From assembly GCF_014174155.1 (NCBI RefSeq), contig NZ_JABEQM010000022.1, forward strand, positions 1-43,290: a stretch of DNA of 43,290 bases. Reading direction: 5' to 3'. This document shows positions 23,342 to 32,399 of the stretch, in pieces. A model generated the notes under the pieces. The model was not told the DNA's origin. It did not search any database and worked only from the letters and a program-made list of their open reading frames with translations. The first letter of the stretch is position 1; the number at the start of each line of letters is the position of its first letter. Origin of the DNA: Gluconacetobacter tumulisoli (GTDB taxonomy: Bacteria > Pseudomonadota > Alphaproteobacteria > Acetobacterales > Acetobacteraceae). The position numbers and the translations under genes are program-made.

Positions 23342-24859
23342 TTAATTCAGGCTTCCCGTCAGCACCGCGTTCGCAGTCACTTCCGGATGTCCCGCCGTGA
23401 CCACGCCCACACAGCGGCTGTTCAGGGCCAGGCGGGCCACGAAATGAAAGGTTTCCAGATCGCCCTCGATCGTCACGTCATCGAAGGGTTCATGATAGCC
23501 TGCATATTCGAGCTTGCACCCGAACTGCTGCGTCCAGAACCAGGGGAGGAAACGGGAGGGCCTGGATTGTCCCGCGATCGTACGGGCAGCCTGCCGGCCC
23601 TGAACCTCTGCGGAGCGCCAATGCTCGATCCGGACGCGGCTGTCGCCGTGCGTGATGCGTGCACAATCGCCGGCGACATAGATGCCGGGCAATGCCTGCA
23701 TTCCGTCGTCGACATCGATGCCGCCATCCTGGGCCGCCAGTGCCGTCGCGAAGTCGGTCGCGGGCTGCACGCCGATACCCGCCAGCATGACGTCCGCATC
23801 CAAATGGGTGCCGTCGTCAAGCCAGATCCTCTCTACACGCTCGTCTCCCTCTATCCGGGCGATCCGGCGCCCGCCACGATAGACCACGCCATTTTCCTCA
23901 TGAAGACGACGCAAGCGATGACCGATCTCGCGGCCGAATATTTTCGCGAACGGGATATCGTCCGGCGCGATGATCGTGACCTGCATGCCCCGGGACTTCA
24001 GGGATGCGGCGGCCTCCATGCCAATGAAACTGCCGCCGCTGATCACGACATGCCCCTTCGCCGGGCAGGCTGCGAGCATTCGCTGTGTGTCGGCTGTCTG
24101 CCGAAGCGTGAATACGCCCTGCAGATCGGCACCGGGCACGTCCAGGCGGCGGGGAATGGAGCCGGGTGCAAGCAGTACATGATCGGCGGTCAGCACCCGC
24201 CCGTCCGCCAACGTAATGGCACGCGACGGCGCATCCAGTGCCACGACCTGCCCGACGAGGCGATCGATACCGTGGTCGGTCCAGAAGTCGTCCGGACGCA
24301 GGGAGGGGGGCGTGTCGTCCTGGGCCTTGCCCGCCAGCACGGCCTTGGTCAGCGCAGTGCGGTCATACGGCGCTGCATTCTGCATGTCGACCATGGTAAT
24401 CGGACCGGCAAAGCCGAATTCACGCAGGGAGACGGCCGCGGCGACGCCGGCGGCCCCGGCTCCAACGACCAGGACGTTCTGTGCCTGCCCTCTTGCTGTC
24501 CCGGACGAGAGCGAGCGTGCGCCTAGGGAAACATATACGCGACCGTCGCGGATTTCAGTCGGATATGAAGCCAGGGGATCAAGGGCAAGGGGCTCAAGAA
24601 GACCTCCATCCTCGACGGAAAAGATTGCCTTGTGCCATGGGCAGACCAGTCGGTCGTCACATACGACACCCTTTTCCAGCGGCGCACCCTTATGCGGGCA
24701 CTCCGCGGCAAGGGCACGCACCAGCCCGTTCCCGCGTCGAATCAGGAGCACCGGACGACCCGCGACCTCCATACGGTATGCGATGGCGGGATCGAGGTCG
24801 ACAAAGGCCGCGACGTCATGCCACGGTGCGTCAGAGGGATGTGGGCCATCTTGCGTCAC
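23342..24859 (-). CDS. Rieske-domain FAD/NAD(P)-dependent oxidoreductase
   Basis: A 505-residue fusion of a Rieske 2Fe-2S domain (about 1-105) and a pyridine-nucleotide-disulfide-type flavoprotein (about 125-505). The cluster ligands are CPHKG and CPWH. The FAD-binding site is NVLVVGAGAAGVAAAVSLRE, the NAD(P) site is HVVISGGSFIGMEAAASLKS, and GIYVAGDCA is the second FAD contact. It resembles the apoptosis-inducing-factor-like ferredoxin reductases that pass electrons from NAD(P)H to a small redox partner. Start: GTG with GGAGA seven bases upstream. The partner ferredoxin is not in the window. The next gene on this strand, the Tat-signal SDR, is upstream by about 50 bases and could share a transcript. 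Confidence 0.92.
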   Translation of the reverse strand: MTQDGPHPSDAPWHDVAAFVDLDPAIAYRMEVAGRPVLLIRRGNGLVRALAAECPHKGAPLEKGVVCDDRLVCPWHKAIFSVEDGGLLEPLALDPLASYPTEIRDGRVYVSLGARSLSSGTARGQAQNVLVVGAGAAGVAAAVSLREFGFAGPITMVDMQNAAPYDRTALTKAVLAGKAQDDTPPSLRPDDFWTDHGIDRLVGQVVALDAPSRAITLADGRVLTADHVLLAPGSIPRRLDVPGADLQGVFTLRQTADTQRMLAACPAKGHVVISGGSFIGMEAAASLKSRGMQVTIIAPDDIPFAKIFGREIGHRLRRLHEENGVVYRGGRRIARIEGDERVERIWLDDGTHLDADVMLAGIGVQPATDFATALAAQDGGIDVDDGMQALPGIYVAGDCARITHGDSRVRIEHWRSAEVQGRQAARTIAGQSRPSRFLPWFWTQQFGCKLEYAGYHEPFDDVTIEGDLETFHFVARLALNSRCVGVVTAGHPEVTANAVLTGSLN

Positions 24860-24908
24860 TGCATATTCTCCGTATTCTCGCGAAACAGAACGTCAGGGCA
24901 AGCCGGCA

Positions 24909-25928
24909 TTACGGCAGTCCGACCCCGCCATTCACACCGACTACCTGGCCGGTCATGTAGCTGGACTCGGTGGAGGCCAGTTGCACGTAGATGGGCGCGA
25001 TTTCCACCGGCTGTCCGGGGCGGCCTATCGGCACGTCACCGCCCAGTTTCTCGACATTTTCCGCCGTTTGGCCGCCACTGACCTGCAGCGCGGTCCAGAA
25101 CGGGCCGGGTGCGATTGCATTGACCCTGATACCGCGCCCGACAAGCTGCTTCGCCAATCCCTTGGCAAAATTGGCGATGCCTGCCTTCGTGATGGAATAA
25201 TCAAGAATATTGACCGATGGATTATAGGCATTCGTCGAGGAGGTGAATATGATGGCTGATCCGGGCTTCATATGCGGGATTGCCGCCTTGGTCAGCCAGA
25301 AGAGGGCATAGAGATTGGTCTTGAGCGTCCAGTCGAAATCTTCGGTGCTGACATCCAGTATATCGTCATGCGTGTGCTGCCGGCCGGCACAATTCACGAA
25401 GATATCGAGGCCGCCCAGTTCGACCGCTGCGCGGGAGACGAGGTCGCGGCAGAAAGATTCGTTCCGGATATCGCCTGGCAGGCCAACGAACTTGCGGCCC
25501 GCCTGCTGCACCAGCCCCTGGACGTCCCGCGCATCGCTTTCCTCCTGCGGGAGGTAGTTGATGGCGACGTCCGCGCCTTCTCGCGCATAGGCAATCGCGG
25601 CGGCGCGACCCAGGCCGGAATCTCCGCCGGTGATCAAGGCCTTCCGTCCGGCAAGGCGTCCACTGCCACGATAGCTGTGCTCCCCATGGTCGGGGCGCGG
25701 GTCCATCTTCGATGCCAATCCGGGCCACGGCTGGGGTTGCGCCCTGAATGGCGGGTGCGGAAAAAGCTGCCGAGGGTCAGAAAGAGGAATGGCGGTGGCG
25801 GCGGGTGCGTCAGCGGCCACCGCACGCTGAGTGAAGCTCGACGCACCGGCCATGGCAGCAATGCCTGCGGCCTGAATCAACCGGCGGCGTGATGAGTCAT
25901 GGTTCGGGTTTCTGCTGTCGTCGGTCAT
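24909..25928 (-). CDS. SDR family oxidoreductase with Tat signal
   Basis: A 339-residue short-chain dehydrogenase. Residues 15-45 form a twin-arginine signal (SSRRRLIQAAGIAAMAGASS), followed by an acid-poor linker. The Rossmann part begins KALITGGDSGLGRAAAIAYA, and the catalytic residues are Ser in IIFTSSTNAYN and the YSITK motif (Tyr, Lys). NCAG-like NCAGRQ follows strand 4. The family is related to YghA/GsiB-neighbour stress dehydrogenases, which often have such a leader. An exported NAD(P)-dependent enzyme is odd, since the periplasm lacks free cofactor; Tat would allow it to be exported with cofactor bound. Start: AAGGA six bases before ATG 25928; the longer frame is rejected. Confidence 0.9.
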   Translation of the reverse strand: MTDDSRNPNHDSSRRRLIQAAGIAAMAGASSFTQRAVAADAPAATAIPLSDPRQLFPHPPFRAQPQPWPGLASKMDPRPDHGEHSYRGSGRLAGRKALITGGDSGLGRAAAIAYAREGADVAINYLPQEESDARDVQGLVQQAGRKFVGLPGDIRNESFCRDLVSRAAVELGGLDIFVNCAGRQHTHDDILDVSTEDFDWTLKTNLYALFWLTKAAIPHMKPGSAIIFTSSTNAYNPSVNILDYSITKAGIANFAKGLAKQLVGRGIRVNAIAPGPFWTALQVSGGQTAENVEKLGGDVPIGRPGQPVEIAPIYVQLASTESSYMTGQVVGVNGGVGLP

Positions 25929-26240
25929 CGGCATTCCTTTCGTCCTGGGGAAATCGCCACGTGACGGCACGATTTTACCGTCCGGACAAGCGACATTCGC
26001 CTCCGAAGTTCTTCCGGAGGATGATGCGGGGGAAATCCGGCTGCGGGTGCATATGCCCGGCGGCCGCCCCTGAATTGGCACTGTTTTGCATACGCAGGTC
26101 ATGGACATTCGTTCCGGACGAAATGGCAATACCGCCATGTGTCAGGTGGGAGGCGGCGCTCTCTCACCGGGTTCCGGGAGCGGACTGCCGCCCAGGGGCC
26201 TGCTGGAAGCGCTCATCCAGGGAGCGAACAGAAAAAGAAG
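25929..26240. other. Spacer between Tat-SDR gene and quinoprotein remnant
   Basis: About 310 bases without a recognised gene. It should contain the promoter of the minus-strand SDR/Rieske pair, but no clear boxes were found. The plus strand gradually enters the decayed quinoprotein sequence. Confidence 0.4.
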
Positions 26241-26697
26241 GCCACCTGAACGGCATTCGTTCCTTCGATGTCCTGGCCGATCTCGAACGGGGCAGGCTGG
26301 AAGCGTTCTTGGCGGAGATCGCGGGGCGCGGTGCCGAGGCCATAGGTTTGCCTGGTCTCGCCCTGGGCACGACCAGAAATGTCGGCCCGAGCGACGCCCT
26401 GTGCATGCCCGCTGGCCTGCCGACCGGCATCTTCAGCATGGCGGCATGCTGATGACCCCGGCCGGACTGGTTTTCATGGGCGCCACCGTCGACGAGGCGT
26501 TCCGTGTCCTTGATGGCCGGAATGGGAACATCCTCTATGAAAACGAACTCGATGCCGGCGGCAACGCAACCCCGATGACCTATATGGGAAAGAACGGGCG
26601 GCAATACGTGGTAGCTGGGGCAGGCGGCCATGGTGGCCTCCAGACCCGGAACGGCGACGCGGTCGTGGCCTTCGCCTTGCCGCGACAGGGCAGGTGA
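26240..26697 (+). pseudogene. PQQ glucose dehydrogenase-type quinoprotein, C-terminal remnant
   Basis: Two plus-strand frames together spell the C-terminal end of a membrane-bound quinoprotein glucose dehydrogenase (Gcd-like). The first frame gives LALGTTRNVGPS and GLPTGIFSM, the second gives MLMTPAGLVFMGATVDEAF, then a VLDGRNGN segment, NATPMTYMGKNGRQYVV and GGHGGLQTRNGDAVVAFALP. A one-base shift at about 26440 separates them. The membrane domain and most of the propeller are missing. The 5' boundary is approximate. It is a dead fragment; PQQ dehydrogenases of this kind are abundant in acetic acid bacteria. Confidence 0.8.
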
Positions 26698-26824
26698 ACA
26701 TCCTGCGGGGCGCTTTCCCATGCAACGTCTTGCCTTGCCCAACGTCTTGATAGAATGGGCGATGGGGGTATGACGGCTGACCGTCGTTCGCTCTTGCCGG
26801 TATCAGCCGAAGGATTGGCACAAG

Positions 26825-26965
26825 ATGAATGATGCAGCCATTGCATGGGGAAGCGCCGGTGTACCGAATCCGCCAGCACCGTATCCGCCGGAACGGCCGG
26901 CGCCTCCTCCGCCATCGGACCGGCCGCCCCCGATGCCTGAAAATCCTGGAAATCCGTTAAACTGA
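26825..26965 (+). CDS. Proline-rich small protein, 46 residues
   Basis: ATG 26825 to TGA 26963-26965 encodes a 46-residue protein with about 19 prolines, running APYPPERPAPPPPSDRPPPM in its middle. It has no signal peptide or membrane helix and is presumably disordered. AAGGA lies about ten bases before the start. The family is unknown to me; similar short Pro-rich frames occur in acetic acid bacteria. It stands alone between the quinoprotein remnant and the MFS gene. Confidence 0.5.
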   Translation: MNDAAIAWGSAGVPNPPAPYPPERPAPPPPSDRPPPMPENPGNPLN

Positions 26966-27182
26966 GAAATGACATCTCAGGAAATGGTCCGAATTCTCGG
27001 GGAACGTGGACGTCCACCCGATTCAATCCGGGTATCATGCTATGCGGCTTCCGTCCGTGGAGGAGCCACAGGACGGTGACCTGCGCGGCGTGATGCCTGA
27101 GTTCCCTCCCTGATGCTGCCTGTGTCCCTGACACAGACCGTCACGATGAGGCGCCGATAAAGCTCCCAACAAGGGGGCGGCC

Positions 27183-28481
27183 ATGCCAACAGCGTTCGGC
27201 GCGGGCGAAATGCAGAGACGACGAGGATTCATGACGCGCCATGAGACGGAAAATGTCCGCCGTCGGGACGATGTGGTCCTGGACGGACTCAGCTTCATGC
27301 TGGCCGATGTCCAGGACAATCTGGGTGCCTTTCTGACCGGTCTTCTTGCGGCGTACGGGTGGCCGTCGGCCAATATCGGGATGACGATCGCAGCCGGTGG
27401 GGCCGGGGCGGTGACCGCGCGCCTGCTGGGTGGCTGGGCGCTCGACCGCCTGTCTTGCCGTAGGGCGCTCCTGGCGGGCTGCTGCGTCGTGACGGCACTG
27501 TCGGTCGCGATTGCAGCCTTGTTCCCGGGCTTCTGGCAGATCGCCTGTGTCCACTTTCTGGCCGGAGGAGCAGGAGCGCTGTTCTCACCCCTGCTGGCGG
27601 CAATCAGTCGCCAGACCGCCGGCGATGGCGGTTACATGGCGCGCATGGGGCGCAATGAATCCTTCAACCATATGGGCAATGCCTTGATTGCATGCCTCAT
27701 GAGCGTGGCGGGCAGCACGGCGGGGCCGCTCGCTCCCCTGTGGGCCATTGGCGGCCTCGCAGCCGTCAGTCTGCTTCTGGTGGGCGGGCTGACACGCCGC
27801 GCGGATGCAGGAGAGCAGACATCGCCCGGTTCCGCACCCCGTATCGCAAAAGGGCGACAGGTCGTGCATGCTCTGAGCGATCCGCGTCTGCTTGTCTTTC
27901 TGACCTGCTATCTGCTGTTCAACCTGGCGAATGGTGCGACCGTCCCGCTTATGATCGAACGGCAGGCTGTCTACCATTTCGGGGACGTATCTTCCATGAC
28001 CGCCCTGTGTATCGTCGTCGCCCAGGCCACCATGGTGCCGGTGGCGTTCCTGGTGGGGCGGTCAGCTGGACATTGGCCGCGCAAGCCGCCATTTCTTGCC
28101 GCGCTGGCGATGCAGCCGTTGCGCGACCTTCTGATTATCCGTAGCGCCGGCTGGCCGATGATGTGTCTGGCCCAGATCCTGGACGGTCTGTCCTCGGGCA
28201 TCATTCTCGTGCTCTTCTACGCCATCCTGTCGGATCTGGCGTCGAACGGCGGGCGACGGAACCTTCTGATCGGGGTCGGGCTCGCGGCCGGTACCGTGGG
28301 CGCCCTGCTTTCGAATTTCGCCGGAGGTCTGCTGACGTCCGCTTACGGTTTCAATACGGCATTCCTGGCCCTGGCGGGAAGTGGGGCCGCCGTGTTTTTC
28401 CTGTTCCTGTCTGCGATGCCGGAGACCCTCGAGATCCGGCGCGCCTCGGCGCGCCGGGCCGCCCTGACGGGGGCAAGTTAG
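27183..28481 (+). CDS. MFS transporter, DHA1-like
   Basis: A 432-residue major facilitator with about 12 membrane helices. The first helix region is DVQDNLGAFLTGLLAAYGWP, and the loop between helices 2 and 3 reads GGWALDRLSCRRALLAG, a form of the GxxxDRxGRR motif A. The second half repeats this with VGRSAGHWPRKPP. The substrate is unknown. Start: AGGGGG five bases before ATG 27183; an ATG at 27231 is also possible. It is not in an operon. Neighbouring ORFs are small and unrelated. Confidence 0.88.
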   Translation: MPTAFGAGEMQRRRGFMTRHETENVRRRDDVVLDGLSFMLADVQDNLGAFLTGLLAAYGWPSANIGMTIAAGGAGAVTARLLGGWALDRLSCRRALLAGCCVVTALSVAIAALFPGFWQIACVHFLAGGAGALFSPLLAAISRQTAGDGGYMARMGRNESFNHMGNALIACLMSVAGSTAGPLAPLWAIGGLAAVSLLLVGGLTRRADAGEQTSPGSAPRIAKGRQVVHALSDPRLLVFLTCYLLFNLANGATVPLMIERQAVYHFGDVSSMTALCIVVAQATMVPVAFLVGRSAGHWPRKPPFLAALAMQPLRDLLIIRSAGWPMMCLAQILDGLSSGIILVLFYAILSDLASNGGRRNLLIGVGLAAGTVGALLSNFAGGLLTSAYGFNTAFLALAGSGAAVFFLFLSAMPETLEIRRASARRAALTGAS

Positions 28482-28587
28482 AAGCGGCTTTTCTGCAGAT
28501 TCTGCCGACGGTGCGCCCTGCCACCCCTCGGTGTAAGGCGTAGCCGGACAGGGTGCGATCGGGTTCGAAAAATTTCCGGTTTTGCCG

Positions 28588-28887
28588 CTACTGGGGGTTG
28601 CGATCGGATTTCAGGGCCGGGGGTGTCAGTATCCGATCCGCCTCATGTTCGCCCCGGGACACGCTCAGAGACGAGGGCGACGGAGGTGTTTTCGCGGGTG
28701 GAGGATTGTTCCCCTGCTTTTGGCCACCTGAAGAATTGTCTGGCTTATGTCTATAGGCCCTGGAGGGGTGGGAAGACGGGCTCTGACCGATCGTGCCGAT
28801 CTGGGAGGGTGGGGACGACTGAGCCCACGCTGTGCCGCTTCCCGCGAGTAGGGTGGCCGAAAGGGAGAGGATGAGAAACGTGCGCAT
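28588..28887 (-). CDS. Small secreted Pro/Ser-rich protein
   Basis: A 99-residue protein with a Sec signal peptide; FLILSLSATLLAGSGTAWA is followed by a cut site AWA-QS at about residue 22. The mature part of 77 residues is rich in Pro, Ser, Gln and Gly and likely disordered in the periplasm. No known family. It is convergent with the MFS gene at 27183-28481 and divergent from the SDR at 29152. A good start context was not recognised beyond a weak AAGGAGAAC before the ATG, which supports the start. Confidence 0.7.
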   Translation of the reverse strand: MRTFLILSLSATLLAGSGTAWAQSSPPSQIGTIGQSPSSHPSRAYRHKPDNSSGGQKQGNNPPPAKTPPSPSSLSVSRGEHEADRILTPPALKSDRNPQ

Positions 28888-29024
28888 GGCTGTTCTCCTT
28901 ACCTGTGTTCGAATGCCGGGTCAGTCGATGTTAACCCCCGTTTGCGCGACGGGTTCAGCCTTTCGAGAGCCTTTTCATGATTTCATTCGCCGGTTGCGCA
29001 TGAAACCCGCGGTGCGGCCGCGAT

Positions 29025-29060
29025 ATTGCGGGTGTCATCTTTATTGCGGGTGTCATCTTT
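29025..29060. repeat. Tandem duplication of an 18-base unit
   Basis: The unit ATTGCGGGTGTCATCTTT occurs twice back to back at 29025-29042 and 29043-29060 without a mismatch. It lies about 90 bases upstream of the SDR start at 29152, so it may be a doubled regulator site or a slippage product. Confidence 0.85.
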
Positions 29061-29151
29061 CCATAAGTCACGTTCTTCGCCCATGACAGAGGAAACTTTC
29101 CTCCCGATTTCATTATTTTATCATTGATCTTCTATGTGGGGAGGACATCCT

Positions 29152-29952
29152 ATGGATCTGGAAATTCGTGATCGTCTCGCTTTGATTACTGGCGGGGATT
29201 CCGGTATCGGCTTTTCCACCGCGCAACGCTTGTTGCGCGAGGGCGTGCGGGTTGCGTTGAGCGACAGGGAGGCGGCGCCCCTGCAGGCCGCCGTCGCGGA
29301 ACTCTCGCAATTTGGAGAAGTTCGGGGATTTACGGCCGACCTGACGGACGAGCGACAGGTGCAGGGACTTCACGCCCAGATAACAGCGGAGATGGGCAAT
29401 CCGGACATCGTCATATCGGCGGCAGGAATAACAGGCCCGACCGGCCTTTTTCACGAATTGACCGAAAGGGATTGGAAGCTGGTTCTGGACGTCAATTTTC
29501 TGAGCGCCGTCCGCGTGGCGCATGCCTTCATCCCCGCGATGCAGAAGGCAGGATGGGGGCGCGTCCTTTTCGTGGCCTCGGAAGATGCAGTGCAGCCGTA
29601 TGTGGATGAACTGCCCTACTGCGCGTCCAAGGCGGCGATTCTCAGTCTTGCCAAGGGTCTTTCAAATACCTATGGCCAGTACGGAATTACAGTCAATACG
29701 GTATCGCCGGCCTTTATTGCCACACCTATGACGGACGCGATGATGGAAAAGCGTTCGGCGCGAGATAAGGTGTCTTTCGATGACGCAATAAAGACATTTC
29801 TTGAGCAAGAGCGTCCGATGATGGTTGTCAGACGTCGTGGGCGGGCAGAGGAAGTGGCTGCTGCAATCGCATATCTGGTATCGGGGCAGGCCGGATTCAC
29901 CACCGGAGCGGTCGTTCGCGTGGATGGCGGTTCGGTCGGTACCATGGTCTGA
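29152..29952 (+). CDS. SDR family oxidoreductase
   Basis: A 266-residue classical short-chain dehydrogenase. The cofactor loop is LALITGGDSGIGFSTAQRLL, the strand-4 motif is ISAAGITG, and the catalytic site has Ser in LFVASEDAVQ and YCASK (Tyr, Lys). The Asp in LSDREAA after strand 2 suggests NAD preference. Substrate unknown. Start: GGGGAGGA lies about five bases before ATG 29152; the longer frame to 29134 is less likely. There is no signal peptide, unlike the Tat-SDR at 24909-25928. It is convergent with the aldehyde oxidase operon. Confidence 0.92.
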   Translation: MDLEIRDRLALITGGDSGIGFSTAQRLLREGVRVALSDREAAPLQAAVAELSQFGEVRGFTADLTDERQVQGLHAQITAEMGNPDIVISAAGITGPTGLFHELTERDWKLVLDVNFLSAVRVAHAFIPAMQKAGWGRVLFVASEDAVQPYVDELPYCASKAAILSLAKGLSNTYGQYGITVNTVSPAFIATPMTDAMMEKRSARDKVSFDDAIKTFLEQERPMMVVRRRGRAEEVAAAIAYLVSGQAGFTTGAVVRVDGGSVGTMV

Positions 29953-30092
29953 TCTTGCGGGCTTGCCTGTTGGCGGTCCGGCCGTCGGATTGTGCCGGAT
30001 CGAAAACAGGATATGAGAGAATCGATCGCTTGATTCCCCCAGGTATAAATCGAGGCGGCGTCACGGGCTGGAGCATAAATGGTATCCGAAGG

Positions 30093-30115
30093 GCAGGGCA
30101 GGCCGGACGCCCTGC
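30093..30115. terminator. Hairpin between convergent SDR and aldehyde oxidase operon
   Basis: GCAGGGC at 30093-30099 pairs with GCCCTGC at 30109-30115 across a nine-base loop. It lies about 26 bases beyond the end of paoC on the minus strand. No T-run is present, so it is only a possible terminator. Confidence 0.35.
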
Positions 30116-30140
30116 TCTTGCCCGCGCCGCCGGCGGATGC

Positions 30141-32387
30141 TTATGAACCGGGGGATATTGGCAGGTTCCGATGGCGGTGCCCGGTCGCGTGGAAAATCGC
30201 GTTGGCGATGGCGGCGGCTGTGCCGCACATTCCGATTTCGCCGACCCCCTTGACGCCTAACGGGCTGATTTCGGAATCCTTTTCTTCGACGAAAAGAACA
30301 TCCATGTCTGGAATATCGGCATGGGCCGGGATGTGATACTCGGCGAAATTGTGGTTCATGAAACGGCCGACGCGCTCGTCCATCAGGGACTCTTCGTGCA
30401 GCGCCATTCCGGCGGCCATGACCATGGCGCCGCGTACCTGGCTGGCGGCCGTCTTCGGGTTCATGATGCGGCCGGCGGCCACGGCGTTGACAAGGCGTGT
30501 GATGCGCACGATGCCCAGTTCCTGATCCACGCGCACCTCGCAAAAGACCGCGCTATGCGTGAAACGTGCTTTTCGCATTTGGCTGATCGTTCCACGAAGG
30601 CCCGGTTTTGCGGTTTCCTCGACTTCGAGGGCATCCTGCCCTATGAGAGACAGGGCATCCTGGAAAGAGAGAACGATCTTCTGATTTTCGTTCATACCAT
30701 GAAGGATGCCGTCCTCCAGCGTCAGATTGTCCTGCTCCAGTCCCTGTTTCACCCAGGCGGGGATATTCTTGCCCTTGGCAAGCGCCTTGAAGAGTTTTTC
30801 GCGCAGGATCTGGCAGGCAAGCCAGACGGCGGCGCCCGCGGAGGCTGCCGTCCATGAGCCGCCCTCCGTCGGGCATTCCGGCAATGTGGAATCTCCCAGT
30901 TCGATATCGATCCGGTCGATCGGCGTACTGAACGCTTCCGAGGCTGTCTGCGCCAGGATCGTGTAGGTACCGGTACCGATGTCGGAGGCGGCTGTGGCGA
31001 TATGCAGGCGACCATCGGCAGTCAGGCGGGCACGCGCGGATGTGGGAGAGAACATGGCGTCCCAGATGCCGGTTGCCATGCCCCACCCGATGAGTTCGTT
31101 GCCGTCGCGTATGCTGCCTGGCGCCATGGGGCGGTCATGCCAGCCGAAATGTTGTGCCCCTTGCACCATCGCTTCCCGCAGGGCCTTGCTGGTCAGCGGC
31201 ATGTCATGCATGGCATCGGTGTCGGAGTAGTTGTTCAGGCGGAACGTCAGCGGGTCCATGTTACAGGCATAGGCTATTTCATCGATCGCCATTTCGAAGA
31301 AATTGACGCCTGTTGTTGCGCCGGGTGCGCGCATGTCGCTGGAGGTGTAGGTATCTCGCGGCGCGATCGTGTAACCGGCCGTAGCATTCGGGCATTTGTA
31401 ATTGATCAGGCCCCACACGACGATGTTTTCCATATTGTGCTCGAAGCGCGAGGTGTCGGTGACGCCTTCGACGATCATGGATTGCAACGTCCCGTCCGGA
31501 CTGGCGCCAAGCGCGATATCCATGACGGCCTCGGGACGGAAGACATGCGTGAACATCTGCGGTCGCGTCAGGGTCACGCGCACCGACCGCTTCAGCATCT
31601 TCGCGCCGAGGGCGGCGAGAAAGACATTGTATTGTGCCCGCAGTCCGGAACCGAACGCACCGCCGACATAGGGATTGTGGACGCGCACCTTGTCTCCGGA
31701 GAGGGACAGGGCGCTGGTCAGGTAGGCCTGGACCGACTGGGGCCCCTGGGTCTTGTCCCAGACCGTGAATGTGCCGTCGTCTTCGACGATGACGGTTGTT
31801 GCGTGCATCTCCATCGGATTGTGGTGTTCAGGCGCAAGATGATAGCGTCCTTCGACCTTCACCGGGCTCAGGGCATAGGCTTCGGGGGCATTCCCCCGGG
31901 ATTTGGGCGGCACATAATTGCTGCGCGTTTTCGAGGGCATATATTTCTGGTGCAGGGCGGCTTCGAAATCCGCGTTGTGTGGCCACCGCTCGTAATCGAC
32001 TTCGACCAGCATTGCTGCTTCGCGTGCGGCCTCAAATGTCTCGGCGAAGACAATGGCAACGGGCTGTCCGTTGAAGCGGATTTCGGCGTCATGCAGCGGT
32101 CTGTAGGGGGAGCCGGGAACCCCCAGCCCATCCACGTAGGATTTTTCGAACAGGGCGGTGTGAGGCCGGTTGCGGTGGGTCATGATCTCGACCACGCCGG
32201 GGATCTTTCGTGCCTCGGTGTCGCGAAGGGCCGCGATCTGTCCGCGTGCGATAGGGCTATTGACAATGACGCCGTACAGCAGGCCAGGCGGATGCGGTTC
32301 GGCGGCGTATTTTGCCTGTCCGGTGACCTTCGCAAAGCCATCGATCCGGGAGACGGATTGCCCGATATTGGTGGATATGACGTTCAT
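30141..32387 (-). CDS. paoC: Molybdopterin-binding large subunit of aldehyde oxidase (PaoC-like)
   Basis: A 748-residue xanthine-oxidase-family catalytic subunit. It begins with the a/b hammerhead domain (GQAKYAAEPHPPGLLYGVIV), followed by the molybdopterin domain with QGPQSVQAYL, PYVGGAFGSG and GTYTILAQTASEAF. Near the C-terminus GVKGVGEIGMCGTA carries the catalytic Glu that acts as a base. The family oxidises aldehydes with molybdenum-cytosine-dinucleotide cofactor in the E. coli enzyme. Length matches PaoC. AAGGAG lies upstream of the ATG, and 12 bases separate it from the FAD subunit. No molybdenum cofactor insertion chaperone (paoD) is seen in the window. Confidence 0.93.
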   Translation of the reverse strand: MNVISTNIGQSVSRIDGFAKVTGQAKYAAEPHPPGLLYGVIVNSPIARGQIAALRDTEARKIPGVVEIMTHRNRPHTALFEKSYVDGLGVPGSPYRPLHDAEIRFNGQPVAIVFAETFEAAREAAMLVEVDYERWPHNADFEAALHQKYMPSKTRSNYVPPKSRGNAPEAYALSPVKVEGRYHLAPEHHNPMEMHATTVIVEDDGTFTVWDKTQGPQSVQAYLTSALSLSGDKVRVHNPYVGGAFGSGLRAQYNVFLAALGAKMLKRSVRVTLTRPQMFTHVFRPEAVMDIALGASPDGTLQSMIVEGVTDTSRFEHNMENIVVWGLINYKCPNATAGYTIAPRDTYTSSDMRAPGATTGVNFFEMAIDEIAYACNMDPLTFRLNNYSDTDAMHDMPLTSKALREAMVQGAQHFGWHDRPMAPGSIRDGNELIGWGMATGIWDAMFSPTSARARLTADGRLHIATAASDIGTGTYTILAQTASEAFSTPIDRIDIELGDSTLPECPTEGGSWTAASAGAAVWLACQILREKLFKALAKGKNIPAWVKQGLEQDNLTLEDGILHGMNENQKIVLSFQDALSLIGQDALEVEETAKPGLRGTISQMRKARFTHSAVFCEVRVDQELGIVRITRLVNAVAAGRIMNPKTAASQVRGAMVMAAGMALHEESLMDERVGRFMNHNFAEYHIPAHADIPDMDVLFVEEKDSEISPLGVKGVGEIGMCGTAAAIANAIFHATGHRHRNLPISPGS

Positions 32388-32399
32388 GGCCCGGCTCCT

